From: CAYPNF01 sp964411985
GTDB lineage: Bacteria; Verrucomicrobiota; Verrucomicrobiia; Limisphaerales; J093
Assembly: GCA_964411985.1 (NCBI GenBank)
Contig: CAYPNF010000005.1
Coordinates: 62,001-126,000 of the forward strand
DNA length: 64,000 nucleotides
Direction of reading: 5' to 3'
The notes beneath the pieces are model-generated. The model was not told the DNA's origin, made no database searches, and worked only from the letters and a program-made list of their open reading frames with translations. The position numbers and the translations under genes are program-made. This document shows, in pieces, positions 36,237 to 44,662 of the stretch. Within the stretch, counting starts at the first letter, position 1, and each line of letters opens with the position of its first letter.

Positions 36237-37463
36237 ATGAGTCTATTCGGCTCAAAGGTGCCCCTCCTCCTGCGCCTGATCCTAGGGTGCCTGGGGCTGG
36301 TCATGGCCGCGGTGGCTGATTCCGGGCCAGACGGACAGGGTGTGGAACCGTTCATGAAGCTTCGGTCTCAAACACTGGGCTATCATGGATCGGACTTGGA
36401 GTACACGAATCTCGCCGAGATCCGTATCGGGTGGTTTGGACCCTGTGACACCAATGGGGCTGCCGATGGGGACATGTGGTGGTCAGCCAGCCGGGCGGTG
36501 GAGGAGGCTAACTCGCGCGGGGGACTCCGTGGACTGCCTTTCCGCTTGATTCCCCGATGGTCAGTGGATCCTTGGGGCACCGGAGTTTCCCAGTTGGCAA
36601 GGATGGTGTTTGAGGATCAACCCCTGGCGATTCTCGGGGGAGTGGACTCCGCTTCCACGCACCTCGCGGAGCAGGTGGTTGCCAAGGCGAACCTTCCCTT
36701 GATTAGCCCCGTCACGAGCGACAAATCGGTCACCCTCGCCGGTGTTTCCTGGACTTTCTCCTGCGCGCCGTCTGGAGCCGCACTTGCGAAGGCCTTGGTC
36801 ACGGAAGTTCAGCGCAGCCTCGAGCGGAAACCAGGCAAACTCGCAGTGCTCTCGACCACAGACCACGAGTCAAGGATGATGGCTCGAGAGGTCTCCGGGG
36901 AATTGGCCCGAGTCGGGCAAAGCGCCGACTTTCGTGTCGATCTGCCCGCGAAAAGCTCGAATTTCACCCACGCCCTCGACGCATGGTCGAAGTCGGATCT
37001 TGCGGGCCTGATCATTATTGCGGGGTCGGAGGATGCGGCGAGGGCGGTCGTGGCGGCTCGTGGCCTGTGGCCCACGGTTCCGATATGGGGAGGGCCGTCC
37101 ATGGGGTTGGCGCAGTTTCTGCCAATCGCCGGGCCTCAGGCGGAAGGGGTCCAGTTTCCAATGATCGCGGATCCCGAGGTGATGACCGAACGATTGGCTC
37201 AGTTTGAGGATGCGTTTGTGGCCGTCCGGCATCGAAGTCCGGATTACGCCTCGATGCTTTCCTACGACGCGACTCATCTTTTGCTGCAGGCCCTCCTGAA
37301 AGCGGGTCCCAGCAGGGTTCGCACGCGGCAAGCGCTGGCGGAGATGGGTGCTTGGGAAGGAATTGGCGGTAGGATTGATTTCGACGGGACGGGGCAGAAC
37401 CAGCGTGCGAACGTTCGCATGGGTACCGTGCGGGGAGGCAAAGTAGTCCCCTTGCGATCCTGA
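36237..37463 (+). CDS. Second LivK-type periplasmic binding protein
   Basis: A 408-residue binding protein of the same family, with a signal peptide (LLLRLILGCLGLVMAAVA). A preamble GVEPFMKLRSQ precedes IRIGWFGPCD, paralleling GVKPF... and VRIGFLGP in the preceding gene, so both share a common extended N-terminal design. The core has ASRAVEEANSRGG, LAILGGVDSASTHLAEQVV and LAGLIIIAGSEDAARAVVAA. I take the ATG at 36237; a TTG at 36228 is possible. It starts 13 bp after the first binding-protein gene. The two may bind different ligands or form a pair; no transporter membrane component is in the window. Confidence 0.88.
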   Translation: MSLFGSKVPLLLRLILGCLGLVMAAVADSGPDGQGVEPFMKLRSQTLGYHGSDLEYTNLAEIRIGWFGPCDTNGAADGDMWWSASRAVEEANSRGGLRGLPFRLIPRWSVDPWGTGVSQLARMVFEDQPLAILGGVDSASTHLAEQVVAKANLPLISPVTSDKSVTLAGVSWTFSCAPSGAALAKALVTEVQRSLERKPGKLAVLSTTDHESRMMAREVSGELARVGQSADFRVDLPAKSSNFTHALDAWSKSDLAGLIIIAGSEDAARAVVAARGLWPTVPIWGGPSMGLAQFLPIAGPQAEGVQFPMIADPEVMTERLAQFEDAFVAVRHRSPDYASMLSYDATHLLLQALLKAGPSRVRTRQALAEMGAWEGIGGRIDFDGTGQNQRANVRMGTVRGGKVVPLRS

Positions 37464-37529
37464 GGCCGACTCAGTCATGCCGGAAACCTAGACAGCTTGG
37501 AGACAGCCGACAGTACAACTCAACCTGAA

Positions 37530-39260
37530 ATGAAGATGACAAGAAACGCTCGATGGAAAGCTGTCGTCATTGCCAGCCAACTGACTTTCTGGACGATGAC
37601 CGCATTTGCAGCGAATCCCCAGGTAACCTTCGAACCAGCTGCCGAGCGGGTGGAGAGCTGCGACTTTTTGGAGATCGCGGTGAAAGTGGCAGGCTCAGGC
37701 GGGGCCAACCCCTTCACCGGCGCGATGGTGGAGGGCGCGTTCGGGTTGGCTGGCGGGGAGGGCCGAAAGGTCGATGGGTTCTGCGACTCGTCAGATGGGA
37801 CCTTGCACCGCATCCGCTTCATGCCCTCCAAACCGGGGATGTACGAATACACCATCAAATACCGGGAGGAGGGTTTCGAAAAGGTCTATCAAGGGAAATT
37901 CGAAGCAACGGAGTCGCAGCGGAAGGGAGTGCTGCGCGTGGATGCGGAGTATCCCTCGCAATTCCAGTGGGAAGGTACCAAGGAACGCTTCTTTTGGAAC
38001 GGAACCACCAGCTATTGGATGGCGGGATTGGACGACAAAACGATCCAAGAGTCGATCGATCGCTTGGACAAGTTCAAGGTTACCCGCGTCCGGGTTGCGT
38101 TGAACGGCAGGGTCAAAGATGGAAGTGCCTGGTTCGAAGACGTGAAACCGAGCGAGAACTTCTCCTTCCTTCTCAACCCTTGGGTTGCGGCGAATCCGGA
38201 TAACCTGGAGCAGCCGGGATTCGACGTCACCCGGTTCAACGTCGCCTATTGGCAGAAGTTCGAGCGTCTGCTTCGGCACGCGCGGAGTAAGGAGATGGTG
38301 GTGTCGGTGATCTTCTATGTGGATGGCTCCCGGCCTGGGGTGGATCCGTTCGGGAAAACGGGCATGGGCGGCGAGGATGAGCAACGCTATTACCGCTACG
38401 CATTGGCCCGCTTTGCTCCCTTCTCCAATGTCATGTGGGATCTTGCCAACGAATATCGTCTTTTCCGTGACGACGCCTGGGCGGAGAAAATGGGGGCGTT
38501 TGTGAAGCAGAACGATCCTTACCACCACCTGACCTCCACCCATGGGCACGGCGATTTTCGTTTCCGCACCTCCACCTGGGCAGATTTTGCGATGTACCAG
38601 AGTTGGGATGAGTCCGGCGGGTACGACTTCATGATGAAGAACCGCGAGGAACAAATGAAATCCGGGCGGATGATTCCTCAGGTGAATGAGGAGTATGGAT
38701 ATGAGGACCACTACCCGCAAGGATGGGGAGACAACCGCGTGGCTCCAGCCCGGTCCGCAGAGAGCCGTCGTCGTTTGGCTTGGGAAATCTACATGGCCGG
38801 AGGACACCAGACCACGGGAGAGCGAGCCAATTCGCCTTCGGGGGGAGGTTGGATCAATGGACGCGGCGATGATTCGATGGTGATGCTGGAAGGCTACGCG
38901 GCGATCTACGACCTGTTCACATCGGTGGCCTTCTGGAAGTTGGTTCCCGAGCCGGGGCTGGTGACGGGTTTTACCCCTGCCAAGGCCGGAACGAAGGTTC
39001 GTGCGCTTGCCTGCAAGAACGCGGAAGGCGATCTGGCGGTGGTTTACATCCCCCAAGGCGGGGTGGTGAGTCTTAAGGTGGAATCCCTCAGAGACGGGCT
39101 CAAGCCGATGTGGTTCAGTCCCCGAAATGGCGGTATGAAGATGGCCAAAGCTCTGCGCCCCAAGACCTACCGAACGCCGACGGACAGTGATTGGGTTCTG
39201 ATCCTGCGCACACCCTGCAATTGCTCGTTTCGTGAATACGACGAGGAGTACGAGAAGTAA
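37530..39260 (+). CDS. DUF5060/DUF4038-type secreted glycoside hydrolase
   Basis: About 576 residues from the ATG at 37530, with a signal peptide (AVVIASQLTFWTMTAFA). An N-terminal Ig-like DUF5060 domain (about 20-115, with MPSKPGMYEYTIKYREEGFE) is followed by a TIM-barrel of the DUF4038/apiosidase-like type: FFWNGTTSYWMAGL, NVMWDLANEYRLFRDDAW (the NE carries the likely acid/base Glu), VNEEYGYEDHY (probable nucleophile region) and a C-terminal beta-domain. The substrate is unknown; relatives act on pectin side chains or other plant glycans. It is the last gene before the terminator at 39317 and closes the 26.3-39.3 kb unit. TTG at 37497 and ATG at 37536 are alternative starts. Confidence 0.82.
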   Translation: MKMTRNARWKAVVIASQLTFWTMTAFAANPQVTFEPAAERVESCDFLEIAVKVAGSGGANPFTGAMVEGAFGLAGGEGRKVDGFCDSSDGTLHRIRFMPSKPGMYEYTIKYREEGFEKVYQGKFEATESQRKGVLRVDAEYPSQFQWEGTKERFFWNGTTSYWMAGLDDKTIQESIDRLDKFKVTRVRVALNGRVKDGSAWFEDVKPSENFSFLLNPWVAANPDNLEQPGFDVTRFNVAYWQKFERLLRHARSKEMVVSVIFYVDGSRPGVDPFGKTGMGGEDEQRYYRYALARFAPFSNVMWDLANEYRLFRDDAWAEKMGAFVKQNDPYHHLTSTHGHGDFRFRTSTWADFAMYQSWDESGGYDFMMKNREEQMKSGRMIPQVNEEYGYEDHYPQGWGDNRVAPARSAESRRRLAWEIYMAGGHQTTGERANSPSGGGWINGRGDDSMVMLEGYAAIYDLFTSVAFWKLVPEPGLVTGFTPAKAGTKVRALACKNAEGDLAVVYIPQGGVVSLKVESLRDGLKPMWFSPRNGGMKMAKALRPKTYRTPTDSDWVLILRTPCNCSFREYDEEYEK

Positions 39261-39316
39261 TCAGGATTTGACTTCGCCAACCTGCTTGGGCTATTGGTGT
39301 TAGATGTAGCGAGTTT

Positions 39317-39347
39317 GAGCCCCGAATTACGCTTCGGGGCTCTTTTT
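39317..39347 (+). terminator. Rho-independent terminator closing the 26-39 kb gene cluster
   Basis: A perfect 10-bp stem (GAGCCCCGAA 39317-39326, TTCGGGGCTC 39333-39342), a 6-base loop and TTTTT. It separates the glycosidase gene from purA, whose ATG is 25 bp further on. Confidence 0.92.
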
Positions 39348-39372
39348 GCGCAGTCGCGATCTAAAAAGAACT

Positions 39373-40641
39373 ATGGCGAACACCATTCTCGTAGGTGCCC
39401 AGTGGGGTGATGAAGGCAAGGGCAAAATCATCGATGTGCTGACTGAGTCAGCCGACATCGTCGTGCGCACTCAGGGCGGTAATAATGCTGGTCACACGGT
39501 TTTTATCGGTCCGACCAAATACGTCCTTCATTTGGTCCCCTCCGGCATTTTGCGCCCCGGCAAGAAATGCGTCATTGGCAACGGCGTGGTCATTGATCCA
39601 GTGAGCCTGGTTGGCGAAATCGAGGGCCTCGAGAAGCTCGGCGTCCAGGTCGATGGAGGTTTACTGATCAGCGAGACCGCGCACTTGGTGTTCCCTTACC
39701 ATCGCGAACTGGACGCTCAGAGGGAGACGCTCAAAGGGAAACACAAGATTGGGACCACCAAGCGGGGAATCGGACCCGCGTACGGCGACAAAGCTGCGCG
39801 GACTGGGTTGCGCCTGATCGATCTCATCAAGAAGGATCGTTTTGAGGCGTTGCTCAAGGTGCGAATCAAAGAGAACAACGAGGTCCTCCGAGCCTTTGGT
39901 GCGAAGCCTCTTTCCTTCAAGAAAGTGCACGACGCCTACCGCGCAGCGGGAGACAGGCTTGCGCGCTACGTGACGAATACCGTGGTTCTGCTCAATGAGG
40001 CGATTCGCCAAAAGAAGAACCTGCTTTTTGAGGGAGCTCAAGGGACTTTTCTGGATATTGACCACGGAACTTACCCGTTTGTGACCTCCTCCAATACCAC
40101 CGCTGGAGGAGCCTGCACGGGCTCGGGCGTCGCCCCCCACAAAATGGACTGTGTGGTGGGGGTGATGAAGGCCTACACCACTCGCGTGGGTGAAGGACCT
40201 TTGCCCACGGAGAACGCCGAGATCGGTGACATGCTCCATGGAATGGGACGTGAGTTTGGCGCCACCACCGGACGTCCGCGACGCTGTGGTTGGTTTGACG
40301 CCGTGGCGACTCGGCATTCCACGATGGTGAACGGTATCGACCAGTTGGCGGTCACGAACGTTGACGGGCTGGACACTTTGGAGACCATCAAGGTTTGCAT
40401 TGGTTACCAAGCAGGTAATGTACGCTACGACTTTGTGCCAAGCGACGCCCAGACCCTGGCGGAGTGCACGCCGATCTACGAAGAGTTTCCCGGCTGGCGG
40501 ACTTCGACCTCGGACGTCAAGTCCTGGAAGAAGATGCCCTTGAAGGCGCGACAGTATCTCAAGGCGATCTGTGAGCTCTCGGGTGCTCGCCTTTACATCG
40601 CCTCCGTCGGGCCTTCTCGGGATCAGACGATTTTCGTCTAA
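39373..40641 (+). CDS. purA: Adenylosuccinate synthetase
   Basis: Catalyses the GTP-dependent joining of IMP and aspartate in AMP synthesis, in the cytosol. Length is 422 residues, normal for the family. Diagnostic motifs are QWGDEGKGK at the N-terminus (catalytic Asp), QGGNNAGHT, the GIGPAYGDKAAR loop, FEGAQGTFLDIDHGTYPFVTSSN, TTGRPRRCGWFD and the GTP-binding end VGPSRDQTI. The ATG at 39373 places the standard MANTILVGAQWGD start; the upstream ATG at 39346 falls at the terminator tail. The uppS-cdsA-dxr genes follow on the same strand after 28 bp. Confidence 0.97.
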   Translation: MANTILVGAQWGDEGKGKIIDVLTESADIVVRTQGGNNAGHTVFIGPTKYVLHLVPSGILRPGKKCVIGNGVVIDPVSLVGEIEGLEKLGVQVDGGLLISETAHLVFPYHRELDAQRETLKGKHKIGTTKRGIGPAYGDKAARTGLRLIDLIKKDRFEALLKVRIKENNEVLRAFGAKPLSFKKVHDAYRAAGDRLARYVTNTVVLLNEAIRQKKNLLFEGAQGTFLDIDHGTYPFVTSSNTTAGGACTGSGVAPHKMDCVVGVMKAYTTRVGEGPLPTENAEIGDMLHGMGREFGATTGRPRRCGWFDAVATRHSTMVNGIDQLAVTNVDGLDTLETIKVCIGYQAGNVRYDFVPSDAQTLAECTPIYEEFPGWRTSTSDVKSWKKMPLKARQYLKAICELSGARLYIASVGPSRDQTIFV

Positions 40642-40669
40642 CCGCTTTCTGCCCCGGGGAGCAGGTGTT

Positions 40670-41407
40670 ATGAGTGTGTCCTCGCCTCATCTAAGCCCGC
40701 AGGCCATGGCCTTGCTCCCCTCCCACGTGGCCATCATTATGGATGGCAATGGCCGTTGGGCGAAGCAACGGCATTTGCCGCGGGTGGAGGGGCACCGCAA
40801 TGGGGTGGAGTCCGTCCGCGGGGTGATACGGGCGGCGGGCGAGCTTGGCATCAAGTTTCTCACCCTCTACGCTTTCTCGGTCGAGAATTGGAATCGCCCC
40901 AAAGACGAGGTGGATACCCTCATGAAATACCTGGCGAGGTATTTGAAGAACGAGGTGGGCGAGCTCAACAAGAATAACGTTCGGCTCGATGCCATCGGGC
41001 AGATCTATCGCCTCCCGGAATACGTGCAGGAGCAGTTGGCAAAGACCAAGAGCGCCCTTTCGAAGAACAACGGGCTCACCTTGATTCTCGCCTTGAGTTA
41101 CGGAGGGAGGACCGAGTTGGTGGAGGCAGTACGGGAGATTGCAGGCAAAGTCCGGCAGGGAGCTCTGGAGCCTGCCGAGGTGACCGAGCAGATTGTGGCG
41201 CAGCACCTCTATTCGCGGGCGTATCCGGATCCCGACCTGTTGATCCGTACGAGCGGGGAAATGCGCCTCAGCAACTTCCTGCTTTGGCAGACCTCTTACA
41301 CGGAGTTTGTGGTGACACCCACTCTCTGGCCCGATTTCCGGAAACCCCAGTTCTACGCGGCCTTGGAGGAGTACACTCAACGGCATCGGCGTTTTGGAGC
41401 GTTGTAA
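40670..41407 (+). CDS. uppS: Isoprenyl transferase (undecaprenyl diphosphate synthase)
   Basis: cis-Prenyltransferase making the C55 carrier lipid for peptidoglycan and polysaccharide assembly. Length is 245 residues. Motifs in order are HVAIIMDGNGRWAK (catalytic Asp), GVESVRGVIRAAGELG, TLYAFSVENWNRP, and LLIRTSGEMRLSNFLLWQ followed by SYTEF. The start at 40670 has GGGGAG eight bases upstream, one of the better ribosome-binding sites in this window; longer upstream starts would run into purA. It forms a run with cdsA and dxr, a very common bacterial arrangement. Confidence 0.96.
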   Translation: MSVSSPHLSPQAMALLPSHVAIIMDGNGRWAKQRHLPRVEGHRNGVESVRGVIRAAGELGIKFLTLYAFSVENWNRPKDEVDTLMKYLARYLKNEVGELNKNNVRLDAIGQIYRLPEYVQEQLAKTKSALSKNNGLTLILALSYGGRTELVEAVREIAGKVRQGALEPAEVTEQIVAQHLYSRAYPDPDLLIRTSGEMRLSNFLLWQTSYTEFVVTPTLWPDFRKPQFYAALEEYTQRHRRFGAL

Positions 41408-41428
41408 GGGTAGCCTTGCCGAAGAGTC

Positions 41429-42343
41429 ATGAGCCCGACGATCCAGCCACCAGCCGCGAGCCTGACCAAGGGGCAGATCTTCCTGCGGCGTCTGGCAAGT
41501 TCGGTTGTGCTGTGGGCGGTGGTGGTGTCCGCTCTCTTTCTCCCCAACCGGCTGATTTCTGGTGCCAGTTTCCTGGTGGCCATGCTGGTGCTCGCCGGTT
41601 TCGGCCTGGTTGAGTTTTATGGATTGGTGGAGAAGAAGGGCATGGTCTGTTTCAAGGCCCTGGGTGTGTGGGGCGGTTTGCTCTGGATGGGAGCCACTTT
41701 CGTCTATCTTTCCGGAGTCGTGATTCCTCACGCGCAGCCCGAACGCGCCAATGATTTCGAAACCATCTTTGTCATCCTCTTTGTTCTGGGGCTGTGCCTG
41801 CGACAGTTTGTGTCCAGGAGCAATCCACACGGCATTCAGGCAATTTCCACGACTCTGTTTGGGCTGATGTACGTGCCGTGGCTGCTCAATTTTATCCAGA
41901 AAATTAACTTTTTCCCTCACGCCGACGGGCGTTTCTACCTCATCTACTTCCTGGTGGTGACCAAGTTCAGCGACATGGGGGCCTACATAACCGGATCGCT
42001 GATCGGGAAGCACAAAATGATTCCGCGCATCAGTCCCGGAAAGACCTGGGAAGGGTTCGTAGGTGCGATTGTATTCTCCGTGGCCGCCAGCCTCGCTTTT
42101 AATGCCTTTGCTGCAAGCCATCTGCGGGGCATGAATGGGCTCCATGCCTTCGTGTTGGGAATCCTCCTCAGTTGTGCCGCCGTGGTGGGTGACCTGGTGG
42201 AGTCCCTTTTCAAACGTGAAGCCGGGGCTAAGGATTCAGGTCAGTTCCTGCCAGGCATCGGGGGGGTCTTGGACCTATTGGATAGTCTCCTTTTTAACGC
42301 TCCCATCATGTACTTGTATTTGCGTTTCCTCCTCGTTCACTGA
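41429..42343 (+). CDS. cdsA: Phosphatidate cytidylyltransferase
   Basis: Integral membrane enzyme that makes CDP-diacylglycerol from phosphatidate and CTP. The 304 residues contain about seven to eight hydrophobic segments. The family signature region near the C-terminus is recognisable (KREAGAKDSGQFLPGIGGVL), but the usual HGG is IGG and the DRxD is DLLD, a moderate departure; many phyla show variants here. ISPGKTWEGFVGAI earlier in the sequence is also typical. It starts 21 bp after uppS and ends one base before dxr. Confidence 0.92.
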   Translation: MSPTIQPPAASLTKGQIFLRRLASSVVLWAVVVSALFLPNRLISGASFLVAMLVLAGFGLVEFYGLVEKKGMVCFKALGVWGGLLWMGATFVYLSGVVIPHAQPERANDFETIFVILFVLGLCLRQFVSRSNPHGIQAISTTLFGLMYVPWLLNFIQKINFFPHADGRFYLIYFLVVTKFSDMGAYITGSLIGKHKMIPRISPGKTWEGFVGAIVFSVAASLAFNAFAASHLRGMNGLHAFVLGILLSCAAVVGDLVESLFKREAGAKDSGQFLPGIGGVLDLLDSLLFNAPIMYLYLRFLLVH

Positions 42344-42344
42344 G

Positions 42345-43490
42345 ATGAAAAACATTGTTTTGCTCGGTAGCACAGGCTCCATCGGGACGAGCACTCTGAA
42401 AGTGGTGGACGACTTCCCAGGTCAGTTCCGGTTGGTGGGCCTGGCTGCAGGAAACAACGTGGGCCTCTTGGCGGAACAAGCCAATCGGTACCAACCCGAG
42501 ATGATTTCGGTCTCGAGTCCCGCAAAAGTGCAGGATTTGCAGGCGCGGCTGCGTTACCCTTGTGAAGTGGTCAGCGGACCGGAAGGTCTGTTGCGTCTGG
42601 CGACCCGGGAGGGGGCGGACATGGTCCTGGTGGCGATCGTGGGGACGGCAGGACTCCAACCCGCTTTGGCTGCGATTCGGGCTGGAAAGCACTTGGCGGT
42701 GGCTTCGAAGGAAATCCTGGTCATGGCCGGAGAAACGGTGATGGGAGAGGCTCGACGTCAAGGAGTGGATGTGCTTCCCGTCGATAGCGAGCACTCCGCC
42801 ATTTTCCAGTGTCTCGACGGAAAGCCCTCCAACTCGGTTCGTAAACTTTGGTTAACTGCATCCGGGGGGCCGTTCCGGAAGACCCCCAAGTCCGAGTTCC
42901 CAGGGATTACCCTGGAGCAAGCCCTGAAACACCCGTCCTGGGTCATGGGGAAAAAGATAACCATCGACTCCGCAACGCTCTTCAACAAGGGATTGGAAAT
43001 GATTGAGGCGCGGTGGCTCTTTGACGTTCCTATTGACCGGGTAGGGGTATTGGTGCATCCGCAGAGCGTGGTTCATTCCATGGTGGAATTCGTGGATGGA
43101 TCGTTGCTCGCTCAGTTGTCTACCCCGGACATGTGCCTGCCAATCCAGTACGCTTTGACGCACCCGTTGCGGCTGCATTCGGCCCGAGTGCAGACCGACT
43201 TCACTCGGATTGGCAGCCTGACCTTTGAGGAACCGGACACGGACCGTTTTCCATCACTGCTTCTGGCGCGGAGAGCGGGGGAGGTGGGGGGAACTTTGCC
43301 CGCAGTCTTCAATGCCGCCAACGAGGTTGCGGTGGAGCGCTTCTGTCAAAGGCAACTGCGTTTCACTCAGATTCCCGAGATGGTACGTTCGGTCATGGAC
43401 GCTCATCAGTCGGTGCTTCATCCCTCGCTGGATCAGATCCTTGAGGCCGACCTCTGGGCCAGGGCGGTAGCGGCGCGATCTTGCGCTTGA
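42345..43490 (+). CDS. dxr: 1-deoxy-D-xylulose-5-phosphate reductoisomerase
   Basis: Second enzyme of the MEP isoprenoid pathway, converting DXP to MEP with NADPH and a divalent metal. Length is 381 residues. It shows the NADPH motif LLGSTGSIGTSTL, ASKEILVMAGE, the metal site DSEHSAIFQCL, the flexible loop TASGGPFRKT, HPSWVMGKKITIDSATLFNKGLE and HPQSVVHSMVEF. The ATG at 42345 follows the cdsA stop by one base, so translation is probably coupled. Usually rseP follows dxr in this order; here an adenylate kinase-like gene comes instead. Confidence 0.96.
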   Translation: MKNIVLLGSTGSIGTSTLKVVDDFPGQFRLVGLAAGNNVGLLAEQANRYQPEMISVSSPAKVQDLQARLRYPCEVVSGPEGLLRLATREGADMVLVAIVGTAGLQPALAAIRAGKHLAVASKEILVMAGETVMGEARRQGVDVLPVDSEHSAIFQCLDGKPSNSVRKLWLTASGGPFRKTPKSEFPGITLEQALKHPSWVMGKKITIDSATLFNKGLEMIEARWLFDVPIDRVGVLVHPQSVVHSMVEFVDGSLLAQLSTPDMCLPIQYALTHPLRLHSARVQTDFTRIGSLTFEEPDTDRFPSLLLARRAGEVGGTLPAVFNAANEVAVERFCQRQLRFTQIPEMVRSVMDAHQSVLHPSLDQILEADLWARAVAARSCA

Positions 43491-43541
43491 GAAGGCTGAG
43501 GTTTTGGACGATAGTTGTGGTGAATCCTCATCACCATCGCT

Positions 43542-44189
43542 ATGGGTAAAATCATCATTGTTGCCGGAGTTCCCGGCGCAGGAAAATCCACACTTTTGCT
43601 CGAGGCCTGGAAGCAGGTGCAGGCTGAGCTTAATTACGCCATCGTGTCTTTCGGCACCGAAATGCTGAACCTGTGTCAAGAAGCCAGGTTGATAGCCAAC
43701 CGGGATGAGATGCGAAACCTCGGTCCTGACGTTCAGGAGGAAATGCAGTGGAGAACCACCAAGCGCGTGGCGGAGCGGCCGGAGAACATCCTCCTGGATA
43801 CCCACTGCACCATCAAGACCGGTTCTGGCAGCTACCTTCCGGGTTTCACTCCCCGGATGCTGGAGCGAATTTCGCCCCGTGCCATTATTCTCGTGGACGC
43901 CCATGAAGCGGAAATTCGTGGACGTCGACGGTTGGACAAGGCGAGACCGATGAGAACAATCGAAGCGAATGATGACATACTAGAACATAAGCTAATTAAT
44001 AGAGCTTATGCAGCTGCTTTTTCCGCTCGTAGTGGATGTCTCCTGAGAATCATCCAGAACAACACTGGGGAGTTTGAACGCGCGGTTGAGGAGTTCGTGG
44101 GGACTCTTCGCTTCATCGGTGTCGACAACTATGGTACCACCCCGAGGGAATCCGAGTCGGGCGAAGGCAAAACCAAGGAAAAGAAATAG
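43542..44189 (+). CDS. Archaeal-type adenylate kinase (AdkA family)
   Basis: P-loop nucleotide kinase of 215 residues. The N-terminus IIIVAGVPGAGKSTLL holds the Walker A (GVPGAGKS). It then follows the archaeal AdkA pattern rather than bacterial Adk: NYAIVSFGTEML, NRDEMRNLGPDVQEEMQ, LLDTHCTIKTGSGSYLPGF and IILVDAHEAEIRGRRRLD, with no bacterial LID region. AdkA converts AMP and ATP to two ADP. The last 20 residues are charged and variable. It lies 51 bp after dxr. A bacterial carrier of this archaeal family is unusual; whether it is the cell's main Adk cannot be judged from the window. Confidence 0.82.
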   Translation: MGKIIIVAGVPGAGKSTLLLEAWKQVQAELNYAIVSFGTEMLNLCQEARLIANRDEMRNLGPDVQEEMQWRTTKRVAERPENILLDTHCTIKTGSGSYLPGFTPRMLERISPRAIILVDAHEAEIRGRRRLDKARPMRTIEANDDILEHKLINRAYAAAFSARSGCLLRIIQNNTGEFERAVEEFVGTLRFIGVDNYGTTPRESESGEGKTKEKK

Positions 44190-44226
44190 TCGCAGGCCAA
44201 CCCAGTGATTCTCATCACAGCGTCCG

Positions 44227-44529
44227 CTAGCGCACAAAGCTGAGTCCCAGAGTCAGAATAGTCAGGATGGTCAAGAGTCCGGCTGGCATGAATTTCTTGG
44301 TTTTGGCTAGCCTAATTGCGAATACGATGATCAAGAGAACCAGGAGTCCAGGAGTCCAATAGGGCAACTTTACCAAACCTAACTGACCTATAGCTAACAG
44401 GATAGAGAAGATCAAGGACGATACGAGCGAAGCTTTGCTCTGGGCTTTCAGAAAACCGATGAACCCGCCGATGAGGAGAAAGACAATATAGATCCAGATT
44501 AAGTAATTATTCATAAGATACTTCAGCAA
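44227..44529 (-). CDS. TMEM14-family small membrane protein
   Basis: A 100-residue protein with three to four hydrophobic helices. The segment LLIGGFIGFLKAQSKASLVS matches the TMEM14 (UPF0136) signature GxxGxxKAxSKxSLxxG. The function of bacterial members is unknown; eukaryotic relatives sit in organelle membranes. It is convergent with the adenylate kinase gene and lies in a locally AT-rich stretch (about 43960-44660). The ATG at 44514 (residue 6) is an alternative start. Confidence 0.72.
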   Translation of the reverse strand: MLKYLMNNYLIWIYIVFLLIGGFIGFLKAQSKASLVSSLIFSILLAIGQLGLVKLPYWTPGLLVLLIIVFAIRLAKTKKFMPAGLLTILTILTLGLSFVR

Positions 44530-44662
44530 CTCAGAACTCGTACCGACTGAGAACCGATTGCACTAACCCCGGCGCTTGTCAAATTCTGTATTGGCAATGT
44601 AATTACAGTGCTTGCATTCTTGCTGAGATGGCCCTAAGGTACCTCAAGATAGCCCGCAATAT

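Noticed and set aside
34724..37463. Branched-chain amino-acid ABC importer
   Set aside because: Two LivK-like proteins occur without LivH, LivM, LivG or LivF; the neighbours are cytochromes and propellers.
40691..42145. 484-codon frame antisense to uppS and cdsA
   Set aside because: It covers two conserved genes on the plus strand and has a composition rich in His, Gln and Arg with no family resemblance.
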